Part shown: positions 1 to 7,146 of the stretch, in pieces
Layout: each line of letters starts with the position of its first letter
Position numbering within the stretch: position 1 is the first letter of the stretch
Assembly: GCF_030435705.1 (NCBI RefSeq)
Contig: NZ_CP129381.1
Location: forward strand, 434,001-498,000
Direction: 5' to 3'
DNA: 64,000 nt
Origin: Rhizobium sp. SSA_523
GTDB lineage: Bacteria > Pseudomonadota > Alphaproteobacteria > Rhizobiales > Rhizobiaceae
Position numbers and translations under genes: made by a program
The notes under the pieces: model-generated
Told to the model about the DNA's origin: nothing
The model's database searches: none
The model's input: only the letters and a program-made list of their open reading frames with translations

Positions 1-175
1 GTTGCTTTTTTCGAGACAGACTATTGCAGTTTGCGCGACTATCCAGCGAGGAGCTGCAAGGCTACCTATCATGTCGGCGTCGGAGGGATGTTCAACCGAG
101 AAGCGTCGAAGGAGCGAAAAAGGCGCCGCCGGCTGTTGTCGGTCGTTGAGGCGGCCGGAATTGAAAGGCGAGTGC

Positions 176-1948
176 ATGGCTGACGTGAGCCTGGGACAGA
201 CGATCGGTCCTGCTATTGTTCTGATGGGAGCGGCCGTCGCGGCAGTGCCGTTGTTTCGCCGTCTCGGCCTGGGTTCGGTGCTGGGTTATTTCACCGCCGG
301 CGTCCTGGTCGGACCGTCGGTGCTTGGCCTGTTTACCGATACGCTGTCCATCCTGCATTTCTCCGAGCTCGGGGTCGTCATGTTCCTGTTCGTGATCGGA
401 CTGGAATTGCGCCCGCAGAAATTATGGTCCATGCGCGGACAGATTTTCGGCCTCGGCCTTTTGCAGGTGGCGCTGGGCATTGCCGCGCTTGCCCTGACGG
501 GGATGCTGGTTTTCGGCCTGTCCGCCCCCGTCGCCTTCATTGCCGGCGCCGGTTTTGTCCTCTCCTCGACGGCCGTTATCATGTCGGTGCTGCAGGATCG
601 CGGCGAGGTTTCCACGCCTGAGGGGCAGCAATCCGTTTCCATTCTTCTCTTCGAAGATCTGATGATCGTGCCGCTCCTGGCGGTCGTGGCCTTTCTCTCT
701 CCCCTGTCGGACGGCCAGGCCGGGTGGACGAGCATCCTCCTGGGTATCGGCGCTCTGCTTGTGCTGATCGGCGTGGCAAAGTGGGGACTGAACCCGTTCT
801 TCGCCCTCCTGGCACGGGCGCGAACCCGCGAGGTCATGTCGGCCGGCGCCCTGCTGGTGGTGCTTGCGGCTGCCTGGCTTATGGATATGGCCGGGCTTTC
901 CATGGCGATGGGCGCTTTCCTTGCCGGCGTCATGCTGTCGAGCTCGAGCTATCGGCACCAGATCGAGAGCGATGTCGAGCCGTTTCGCGGCCTGCTGATG
1001 GGGCTCTTTTTCCTGGCCGTGGGCATGTCGCTCGACCTTTCCGTGGTTGCCGCCGAATGGCTGCTTCTTCTGGCCATGCTCTGCGCTTTCACTCTGGCAA
1101 AAGGCCTCGTGGTCTTCGGCGTTGCGCGTGTCTTCGGCAGTTCCGTGCACGACGCGATCCATCGAACCTCGATGTTCCTCCAGGGCGGCGAATTCGCCTT
1201 CGTGCTTTATGCGGCTGCGGCGACAGGCGGCGTCATCGATGCGCGTGCGAATGCCGTCTTCACGACAGTGGTGATTTTTTCCATGGCGTTGACGCCGCTC
1301 CTGATGATCGTGGCCGACCGTTTCCTGCGCAGCGCACCGCAGATGCATGGTGTGGAAGCCGCGCAAAATCTGAGCGGCCGGGTGCTTATCATCGGCTTTG
1401 GCCGCTTTGGACAGATTGCCTCGCAACTCCTTCTGGCAAAGGGGGTCCACCTGTCGGTCATCGATTCCAATCCCGACCGGATCCGTGAGGCAGGGCGTTT
1501 CGGCTTCAAGGTCTTCTTCGGCGATGGCACACGGCTCGATACGCTGCACCATTCCGGCGCCGGTACGGCCGATGCGCTGATCGTCTGCATCAATGACCCC
1601 AAGGCTGCCCTCCATATCGTGGAGCTGGCGCAGCACGAATTCCCCCAGGCCAAGATCCTGGTGCGAAGCTACGATCGCGGTCATGCGGTCGAGCTGATCC
1701 GCGCCGGCGTGGATTTCGAGATCCGCGAAACCGTCGAATCCGCCTACCAGATGGGCGCGGCCGGCCTGCGCGCGCTCGGCTTTGCCGAGATAGAGGTCGA
1801 GGAAGCGGCCGAAGACGTCCGCCGCCGCGACTATGAGCGCCTGTCCGAACAGGTGCAGGGCGATGCCATGTCGGGTGCGGGCCATCTGCATGTCCGGCCC
1901 GTTCCCGAACCGCTCAGCGGTGCCAGAGCCCATCAAGCGAGAGCTTGA
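176..1948 (+). CDS. Kef-type monovalent cation:proton antiporter (CPA2 family) with RCK/TrkA-N domain
   Basis: About 590 residues. The first ~385 are a chain of hydrophobic segments typical of CPA2 exchangers. A cytosolic Rossmann domain follows with the nucleotide-binding motif GFGRFGQIASQLL (about residue 407), then an RCK-like tail rich in charged residues. KefB/KefC proteins exchange K+ for H+ across the inner membrane and are gated through the nucleotide domain, often by glutathione adducts. The start is the ATG at 176, which begins the membrane domain directly and has AAAGGCGAG just upstream. The reading frame is open further upstream, but that part looks like non-coding shadow. No KefF/KefG ancillary oxidoreductase lies beside it. 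Family is certain; the exact ion and gating ligand are not. Confidence 0.9.
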   Translation: MADVSLGQTIGPAIVLMGAAVAAVPLFRRLGLGSVLGYFTAGVLVGPSVLGLFTDTLSILHFSELGVVMFLFVIGLELRPQKLWSMRGQIFGLGLLQVALGIAALALTGMLVFGLSAPVAFIAGAGFVLSSTAVIMSVLQDRGEVSTPEGQQSVSILLFEDLMIVPLLAVVAFLSPLSDGQAGWTSILLGIGALLVLIGVAKWGLNPFFALLARARTREVMSAGALLVVLAAAWLMDMAGLSMAMGAFLAGVMLSSSSYRHQIESDVEPFRGLLMGLFFLAVGMSLDLSVVAAEWLLLLAMLCAFTLAKGLVVFGVARVFGSSVHDAIHRTSMFLQGGEFAFVLYAAAATGGVIDARANAVFTTVVIFSMALTPLLMIVADRFLRSAPQMHGVEAAQNLSGRVLIIGFGRFGQIASQLLLAKGVHLSVIDSNPDRIREAGRFGFKVFFGDGTRLDTLHHSGAGTADALIVCINDPKAALHIVELAQHEFPQAKILVRSYDRGHAVELIRAGVDFEIRETVESAYQMGAAGLRALGFAEIEVEEAAEDVRRRDYERLSEQVQGDAMSGAGHLHVRPVPEPLSGARAHQARA

Positions 1949-2105
1949 GCCCGAAGAGGTCCTGCAGCGAGGCAGATAGCCCGGCGCGGGATCCAGAGAC
2001 GATCATCACCCCGGCATTGGCCGCATGGCGCGTTCCGGGACACGAGCAGCAAGCAGGGCGCCGCGTGCAAATCCGCGCCTGGCAAACAAGGAAAGGCGAC
2101 CAGAC

Positions 2106-3041
2106 ATGAGTTGGAACCCGGCAATCGAACCAGGCTGTCCTGATGAGGTCAGCAGCGATGCAATCGAAACCCTGATCATTCCCCGTGCGCGCGACATCGG
2201 CGGTTTCGAAGTGCGCCGGGCCTTGCCGGCGCCGAAGCGCCAGATGGTCGGCCCGTTCATCTTCTTCGATCAGGCTGGACCCGCCGAACTGCTCACGGGG
2301 CAGGGCATCGATGTCCGGCCGCATCCGCATATCGGCCTTGGAACGGTCACCTATCTCTATCGCGGCGATTTTCATCACCGCGACAGCACCGGCGCCGATC
2401 AGGTGATCCGGCCGGGCGAGCTGAACTGGATGGTCGCGGGCCGCGGCGTATCGCATTCGGAGCGCACGACCGCCACTGCGCGCACCGGCCCGAACAGCCT
2501 CTTCGGGATCCAGACCTGGCTCGCCCTGCCGGACAGCCACGAGGATGTCGATCCGAGCTTCGAGCACCACGGCAAGGCGTCCCTGCCGGTCATCGAGGAC
2601 GGCGGAACCACGGTTCGGCTGATCCTCGGCACTGCCTATGGCGAGGTCGCGCCGGCCACCATGTTCTCCGAAACCTTCTATGCCGATGTGACGCTGGAGA
2701 GCGGATCGCTCTTCCCGATGCCGGACAACCATGAAGATCGGGGCATCTATATCGTCGAGGGATCGATCTCGATCGCCGGTCAAAGCTTCGAGGCGCCGCA
2801 GATGATGGTGTTCCGTCCGGGCGACAAGATCACGGTCGCGGCAGGCGAGCGCGGCGCGCGTCTGATGATCCTCGGCGGTGCGACGCTTTCCGGCCCGCGT
2901 TATGTCTGGTGGAATTTCGTTGCGTCATCCAAGGAGCGCATTGAAGCGGCCAAGGCGGAATGGCGGGCCGAGAACTGGGGCAAGGGTCGCTTCGATCTGC
3001 CGGCCGATGACCGCGACGAGCACATCCCGCTTCCGGATTGA
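2106..3041 (+). CDS. Pirin family protein
   Basis: A bicupin of about 311 residues. The N-terminal cupin carries the pirin metal-site signature (RPHPHIGLGTVTYLYRG, then HRDSTG and GRGVSHSERT), supplying the expected His and Glu ligands. The C-terminal part has the second cupin plus the usual pirin tail (YVWWNFVASSKERIEAAK). Pirins bind Fe(II). Some act as quercetin dioxygenases, others as protein-interaction partners, and sequence cannot tell which applies here. The ATG at 2106 is preferred because residues upstream in the frame are low-complexity basic. It stands alone on the plus strand between the antiporter and the DUF5996 gene. Confidence 0.92.
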   Translation: MSWNPAIEPGCPDEVSSDAIETLIIPRARDIGGFEVRRALPAPKRQMVGPFIFFDQAGPAELLTGQGIDVRPHPHIGLGTVTYLYRGDFHHRDSTGADQVIRPGELNWMVAGRGVSHSERTTATARTGPNSLFGIQTWLALPDSHEDVDPSFEHHGKASLPVIEDGGTTVRLILGTAYGEVAPATMFSETFYADVTLESGSLFPMPDNHEDRGIYIVEGSISIAGQSFEAPQMMVFRPGDKITVAAGERGARLMILGGATLSGPRYVWWNFVASSKERIEAAKAEWRAENWGKGRFDLPADDRDEHIPLPD

Positions 3042-3125
3042 GGGTCCGGGCGACCGCGTCCGGCAAGCGCGACCGGTTCGCCCAGACCGTCATCCCTTCG
3101 CCCTCTTTCTAAGATTGGATATCCC

Positions 3126-4376
3126 ATGAGCAGCAAATGGCCTCCCCTCGATTATCTCGGCTGGCGCGAAACGTGCTCGGCCTTGCATCTCTACCTGCAA
3201 GTGGTCGGCAAATATCGACTGGCCCATACCCCCTGGCTCAATCATTCATGGAACGCGACTTTCTATGTCACGCCGTCCGGTCTGACGTCCTCGCTTGTCC
3301 CTGACGGCCCCGGCATCGAGATCGCGTTCGATTTTCACGATCACCGCGTCTCGGGCACGAGTGGCGACGGGCGCAAGGCCTCGTTTGCTCTGCGCGCGAT
3401 GACGGTTGCTGAGTTCCATGCGGCCTTCATTCGGCTGATTTCCGAGCTTGGAGGAACTCCGGATTTCCACGGTCAGCCGAATGAGGTGGCGGATCCGGTG
3501 CCCTTTGAGGAGGATCATCGGGACCGGCCTTACGACCGTGAAGCCGTCCAGAGATTTCATCGGGCCCTGATGGCCATTGACGGTGTCTTCAAGACGTTTC
3601 GGACGTCCTTTCTCGGCAAGTCCAGTCCGGTACACCTCTTCTGGGGGAGTTTCGACCTGGCCGTCACGCGGTTCTCCGGTCGTCCTGCGCCCATCCATCC
3701 CGGCGGTGTTCCGGCCCTGCCGGATGACGTAGCGCAGGAAGCCTATGATCACGAAGTGTCGTCAGCGGGCTTCTGGCCGGGCGGCGGCGGCATAGACTAT
3801 CCAGCTTTCTACGCCTATGCCTATCCCGCCCCAGGCGGCTTCCGGGCGGCGTCCGTCAAACCGGATGCGGCTTTCTGGCATGAGGGTCTGTCGGAGTTCA
3901 TCCTGCCTTATGAGGCGGTACAGACCGCAAGCGATCCGGATGCAGCGCTTCTCTCCTTCCTGGTCTCGACCTATGAGGCGGCCGCAGAGCTGGGTGGCTG
4001 GGACAGGGATCTGCTCGAATGCAGCCATGGCGAGCGCGGCAAGGTGCGCGCGCTGAAGGCCAGACCCTCACCGGCTGCGCCATCGGCGGTTGCCGGCGAG
4101 GTCGAGCGGGAGGATGGTGCTTCCAAGGGTCGCTACCGCCTCGTCATCGACGGCGTCGAAGCAGAGATGACCTATAGCCGCGCCGGCGAGCAACTCATCA
4201 TCATCGACCATACGGATGTGCCTGCCGCCTTGCGGGGCCGAAAGGTCGGGGAACGCCTTGTTCGTCAGGCGATCGAGGATGCACGGCGCGACGGGGTCTC
4301 GATCATTCCCCTTTGCCCCTTTGCGAAAGCCCAGATCGATCGTCATCCAGAGTGGCAGGACGTGCTCCGCAAGTGA
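3126..4376 (+). CDS. DUF5996 protein fused to a GNAT-like (YidJ-type) acetyltransferase domain
   Basis: A 416-residue two-part protein. Residues 1 to about 300 match the DUF5996 family by their aromatic-rich start (WPPLDYLGWRETCSALHLY, then HTPWLNHSWNATFYVTPSGL) and the HLFWGSFDLAVTRFSGR and YPAFYAYAYPAP blocks; the function is unknown. After an Ala/Pro linker (about 310-325) residues 330-416 form a short acetyltransferase-like domain: YSRAGEQLIIIDHTDVPAALRGRKVGERLV. Its acetyl-CoA loop is RGRKVGERL and its end is IPLCPFAKAQIDRHPEW, as in the small YjdJ/Gtn type. DUF5996 proteins are usually about 300 residues, so this looks like a genuine fusion in one open frame. The next two genes follow closely on the same strand. 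Confidence 0.8.
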   Translation: MSSKWPPLDYLGWRETCSALHLYLQVVGKYRLAHTPWLNHSWNATFYVTPSGLTSSLVPDGPGIEIAFDFHDHRVSGTSGDGRKASFALRAMTVAEFHAAFIRLISELGGTPDFHGQPNEVADPVPFEEDHRDRPYDREAVQRFHRALMAIDGVFKTFRTSFLGKSSPVHLFWGSFDLAVTRFSGRPAPIHPGGVPALPDDVAQEAYDHEVSSAGFWPGGGGIDYPAFYAYAYPAPGGFRAASVKPDAAFWHEGLSEFILPYEAVQTASDPDAALLSFLVSTYEAAAELGGWDRDLLECSHGERGKVRALKARPSPAAPSAVAGEVEREDGASKGRYRLVIDGVEAEMTYSRAGEQLIIIDHTDVPAALRGRKVGERLVRQAIEDARRDGVSIIPLCPFAKAQIDRHPEWQDVLRK

Positions 4377-4402
4377 AGCGGCCGGCGGCAAGGGAGGATG
4401 AT

Positions 4403-5005
4403 ATGGCTGACGAAAGCAATCCGCTGCGGGATGCGGACAGGATCCTGATGGCGGCTGTCGACGATGCGATCGAGAATGCGGCGCGGAGTGCCGGGCATCA
4501 TTTTCGGGGTGGAGATGATACCCGCTCCCGGCAGGACTATTTCGCCGATGGCGTCATGCGCCATCTGTTTCTGCGCCTTTGCGGGGCTGACCCCGCGACG
4601 GCGGCGGGTGGAGATCCGGAGATCGCCTGGAAGATCCTCTATGCGGGGCGCAACGTGGCGCGCCACTGGGAAAGGGAAGGCGAAGACCGCAAGACCGTGC
4701 GGAGAAAGAGGGAGCGGAGCGAGGATCTCGACAGGGACCGGAGCGAGCGTCGCGAGCTTATCCGCTCCGCCCAACATTATGCGATGACCCTGGTCGTGCA
4801 GGCCCTGGCGGATCAGGCGCGGCTATCCGACCCGCAACTTGTCGAGCGGCTGGAGGCGGCGATCGATGCACGAGCCGCAAAGCTCGGGATCGTTTCGGAA
4901 GCGGATGCGCTCTTTATCAGCAGCGCGAAGGACTATGTGTCGCTCCTGACCCAGACAAGGGAACAGGGGGCGGCAGAGCCCGACCATCAAGCGATCACGG
5001 AGTGA
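4403..5005 (+). CDS. Hypothetical protein with CGADP/GGDP motif (tandem paralogue 1)
   Basis: About 200 residues, highly charged, no signal peptide or membrane segment. I do not recognise a named family. Residues ~48-92 contain DYFADGVMRHLFLRLCGADP and then GGDPEIAWKILYAGRNVARHW, and that block is repeated in the following gene. Downstream is a very basic/acidic helix (about 95-125) and a further helical region. The start is the ATG at 4403, preceded by AGGGAGGATGAT; it lies 26 bp after the DUF5996-acetyltransferase stop. The stop is 3 bp before the next start, so the two are almost certainly co-transcribed and possibly translationally coupled. Confidence 0.7.
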   Translation: MADESNPLRDADRILMAAVDDAIENAARSAGHHFRGGDDTRSRQDYFADGVMRHLFLRLCGADPATAAGGDPEIAWKILYAGRNVARHWEREGEDRKTVRRKRERSEDLDRDRSERRELIRSAQHYAMTLVVQALADQARLSDPQLVERLEAAIDARAAKLGIVSEADALFISSAKDYVSLLTQTREQGAAEPDHQAITE

Positions 5006-5008
5006 CAT

Positions 5009-5350
5009 GTGACTGACACTTGCCCGGTACCCACGCCGACAGAGCGACGGATCGCGGAGATCATCATGCGGGCGGACAGGACGCTCGCCGATGCCGTCGC
5101 CTTGTCGCTGGAGGCCGCCACGGCGCAGGCCGCGGCGGAATTGAGAGCCATGGCAGAAGAGGGCTCGGCGCCTGCGCTGGAATATTTCGCCAGCGTCATT
5201 CATCAGAGGATGTATTGCCTGATGTGTGGCGCCGATCCCGATACATTCAAAGGAGGCGATCCGAAGATCGCCTACCATGTCATCCGCAACAGCCAGAACA
5301 TTGCCAAGCATTACTGGTCCGCTGATATCGAGCCTTATCCGGAACCATAG
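5009..5350 (+). CDS. Hypothetical protein with CGADP/GGDP motif (tandem paralogue 2)
   Basis: A 113-residue protein starting at a GTG. The C-terminal half (EYFASVIHQRMYCLMCGADP, then GGDPKIAYHVIRNSQNIAKHYW) aligns without gaps to residues 48-92 of the preceding protein. Shared positions are (D/E)YFA, CGADPxT, GGDPxIA and N(V/I)A(R/K)H. The N-terminal half is an Ala-rich helix with no clear counterpart. The pair therefore comes from duplication followed by divergence in length. Function is unknown: no catalytic triad or complete zinc motif is evident, with one invariant Cys in the shared block. It ends just before a strong hairpin at 5371-5388. Confidence 0.65.
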   Translation: MTDTCPVPTPTERRIAEIIMRADRTLADAVALSLEAATAQAAAELRAMAEEGSAPALEYFASVIHQRMYCLMCGADPDTFKGGDPKIAYHVIRNSQNIAKHYWSADIEPYPEP

Positions 5351-5370
5351 AGGATGGGCCCCGGGCTCGT

Positions 5371-5388
5371 GAGCTGCCTCCGCAGCTC
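5371..5388. terminator. Hairpin between convergent genes, probable bidirectional terminator
   Basis: A perfect 7-bp stem, GAGCTGC (5371-5377) and GCAGCTC (5382-5388), with a CTCC loop. It is extended by GC-rich flanks (CCCGGGC before, GGGCCGGG after) that can pair imperfectly. It lies in the 53-bp gap between the converging genes ending at 5350 and 5404. There is no T-run, so intrinsic termination is inferred from stem strength and position only. Confidence 0.5.
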
Positions 5389-5403
5389 GGGCCGGGAGCA
5401 GGA

Positions 5404-6411
5404 TCAACGCGGTTCGAGCGTCATCAGCCCGCCACCAGCGGCTTCCAGCCTGCGCAGATAGAGCGCGGGCTCAATCAGCTGGTAGGGGAAATAGAGGCCG
5501 GGCGAAGCGGGTTCGCGCCCGTCAAGACCGGTCAGGCGCTCGAGGATCGTGGCGACACCCATGGCCGTCAGCGGCGCTGCGCCACCCGGATGAAAGACCG
5601 CATGGCGTGTCTGACGCGCCCGGCCGTCATGATCGGTCCCCGACACTGCGATCACGATTTCCGTCGACTTCGGCTCGCCACGGCGGCGGGACGAGCTGAC
5701 GCCGGTGGCGAGATCGAACTGGACGTCGCCTGCGCCGGTCGCGGTTGCCAGGCCCACGACATCGATGGACGAGAAGCCGGAGCCCTTGATTTCCGTGCCG
5801 TCGATGGCGTGGAAGGTCGCCTCCGCATCCTCGCCCTGCCGCCAGATATAGGCGCCGTCGCGGCGTGTCAGCGCAGCCGGCATCATCTTCGACAAGCGTT
5901 CGAAGTCCTCTGCAACAGCGGGTCCTCCGCCATCCTCTTCATCGACGAGGGCGCCGATCTTGATTGTAGCGACATGTCCGAAGCTCTTTGCGACCTCAAG
6001 GGTCGGGATGGTGGTCGCGCCGACGAGCCATTCATAGCCGAGAACCACGGCAGACGTCCGGGGCCTGTGCATGAAACTCCCGATTTCCGGTGCGATCTCG
6101 AAAATGCCTGATGAAATGCTGAGATGCGGCACGTCGCGCGCCTGGGCGAAACGCAGCCCCGCAAGGCGGTTATCGGCGTAAAATACCGCAACGGCTCCAA
6201 CCTTGCGATCGCCAAGGCCCAGATCCTCAGCCTTGAGATCCAGTTGCACCGCCTCGGCATTGCCAAGCTCCTCTGCCACGGCCCGGGCTTTCTCCATGTC
6301 CCGTCCGGCAATCAGAAACGGCAGATCGGGATGCAGGCGCCGCAACGTCGTTGCGCTCAAATGGCCGATCGCGCCCGAACCACCCATCATGAGGATTGGA
6401 TTGACGTGCAT
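5404..6411 (-). CDS. Saccharopine dehydrogenase-like NAD(P)-binding protein
   Basis: A 335-residue protein beginning with a Rossmann nucleotide-binding motif (ILMMGGSGAIGHLSATTLRR) and then LIAGRDMEKARAVAEELG, the usual start of the saccharopine dehydrogenase/NmrA-like oxidoreductase group. The rest (about 120-335) fits the C-terminal domain of that group and carries no extra catalytic motif I can name. The substrate is unknown. The gene is divergent from the TetR gene at 6502 across a palindrome (6465-6481). This suggests that it is the repressor's target and perhaps detoxifies or modifies the inducer; that is inference from arrangement. Confidence 0.75.
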   Translation of the reverse strand: MHVNPILMMGGSGAIGHLSATTLRRLHPDLPFLIAGRDMEKARAVAEELGNAEAVQLDLKAEDLGLGDRKVGAVAVFYADNRLAGLRFAQARDVPHLSISSGIFEIAPEIGSFMHRPRTSAVVLGYEWLVGATTIPTLEVAKSFGHVATIKIGALVDEEDGGGPAVAEDFERLSKMMPAALTRRDGAYIWRQGEDAEATFHAIDGTEIKGSGFSSIDVVGLATATGAGDVQFDLATGVSSSRRRGEPKSTEIVIAVSGTDHDGRARQTRHAVFHPGGAAPLTAMGVATILERLTGLDGREPASPGLYFPYQLIEPALYLRRLEAAGGGLMTLEPR

Positions 6412-6464
6412 GGCTTCTTCCTTTCCGTTGATCGATAAGTTACCATTGGTAGGTTTCTACTCAT

Positions 6465-6481
6465 ACCTACTTTTAGTAGGT
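6465..6481. promoter_or_regulatory. Palindromic operator between dehydrogenase and TetR genes
   Basis: ACCTACT-TTT-AGTAGGT is a perfect 7-bp inverted repeat with a 3-bp centre. A further half-site, GTAGGT, at 6449-6454 can also pair with ACCTAC at 6465-6470. It sits in the 90-bp divergent gap, where the dehydrogenase and TetR promoters must lie. TetR repressors commonly bind such 15-17 bp palindromes and autoregulate, so the TetR encoded at 6502 is the likely ligand. Confidence 0.6.
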
Positions 6482-6501
6482 TTGGCAACAGGGGCGTGAT
6501 C

Positions 6502-7146
6502 ATGGAGCAAAGCGGCATCAGCGAGCGGCAGGAAAAGACGGGCAAGAGGCTCTCCAAAGCCGAGCGGTATCAGCAGCTTCTCGACACCGCTCTGGCGATT
6601 GTGCGCGACGAAGGCGCCGACCGGCTGACCCTTGGCTACCTCGCGTCCTGCGCGGGCGTTTCGAAGCCGGTGGCCTATGATCATTTCAAGACCCGCTCGG
6701 ACCTGCTGATTGCCCTCTACCGGTGGATCGACACCCGCAAAGTCGATGCTTTTCGAGACGCCATGGCGCGCGGTCAGCACAGCGCTTCGCAGACGGCGGA
6801 ACTGCTTGCCTCCGCCTATATTCAATGCGCCGCCGATATTGACGGCGAATTCCATGCGATCGGCGCAGCCCTGGCCGGCAGCGAGGAAAAGGCCGCTGTG
6901 TTCCAGGAACTGCTCGGCCATAGCGTGGCGATGTTCGTTGCCGTTCTATCGCCACACAGCCCTCTGCCGCTTCCGGCGCTGAAGAACTGCTGCATCGGCC
7001 TTGTCGGGGCCGGTGAGGCCCTTGCAGCAGCGCGCCTTCGCGGCGATTGCGATGAGCAAGAGGCCATCCGGACCTTCGCCGGTATCATCGGTGGCGCCGC
7101 CATTGCAGCGCCGCCGGGTGCGATCAGACAGCCGAAGCCGGAGTGA
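6502..7146 (+). CDS. TetR/AcrR family transcriptional regulator
   Basis: About 214 residues. The N-terminal helix-turn-helix is clear: RYQQLLDTALAIVRDEGADRLTLGYLASCAGVSKPVAYDHFKTRSDLL, with the YDHF recognition-helix end typical of TetR (residues ~19-66). The C-terminal ligand-binding half is Ala-rich helical with no identifiable effector. ATG 6502 is chosen over GTG 6496 because AGGGG (6490-6494) is well placed for it. It is divergent from the saccharopine-dehydrogenase-like gene with a palindromic operator between. Its last 23 bp overlap the 3' end of the convergent metG-like gene. Confidence 0.87.
   Translation: MEQSGISERQEKTGKRLSKAERYQQLLDTALAIVRDEGADRLTLGYLASCAGVSKPVAYDHFKTRSDLLIALYRWIDTRKVDAFRDAMARGQHSASQTAELLASAYIQCAADIDGEFHAIGAALAGSEEKAAVFQELLGHSVAMFVAVLSPHSPLPLPALKNCCIGLVGAGEALAAARLRGDCDEQEAIRTFAGIIGGAAIAAPPGAIRQPKPE

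Noticed and set aside
422..1936. 504-residue minus-strand open frame
   Set aside because: It is the antisense shadow of the Kef antiporter: rich in His, Arg, Asp and Gln, no family motif, no ribosome site.
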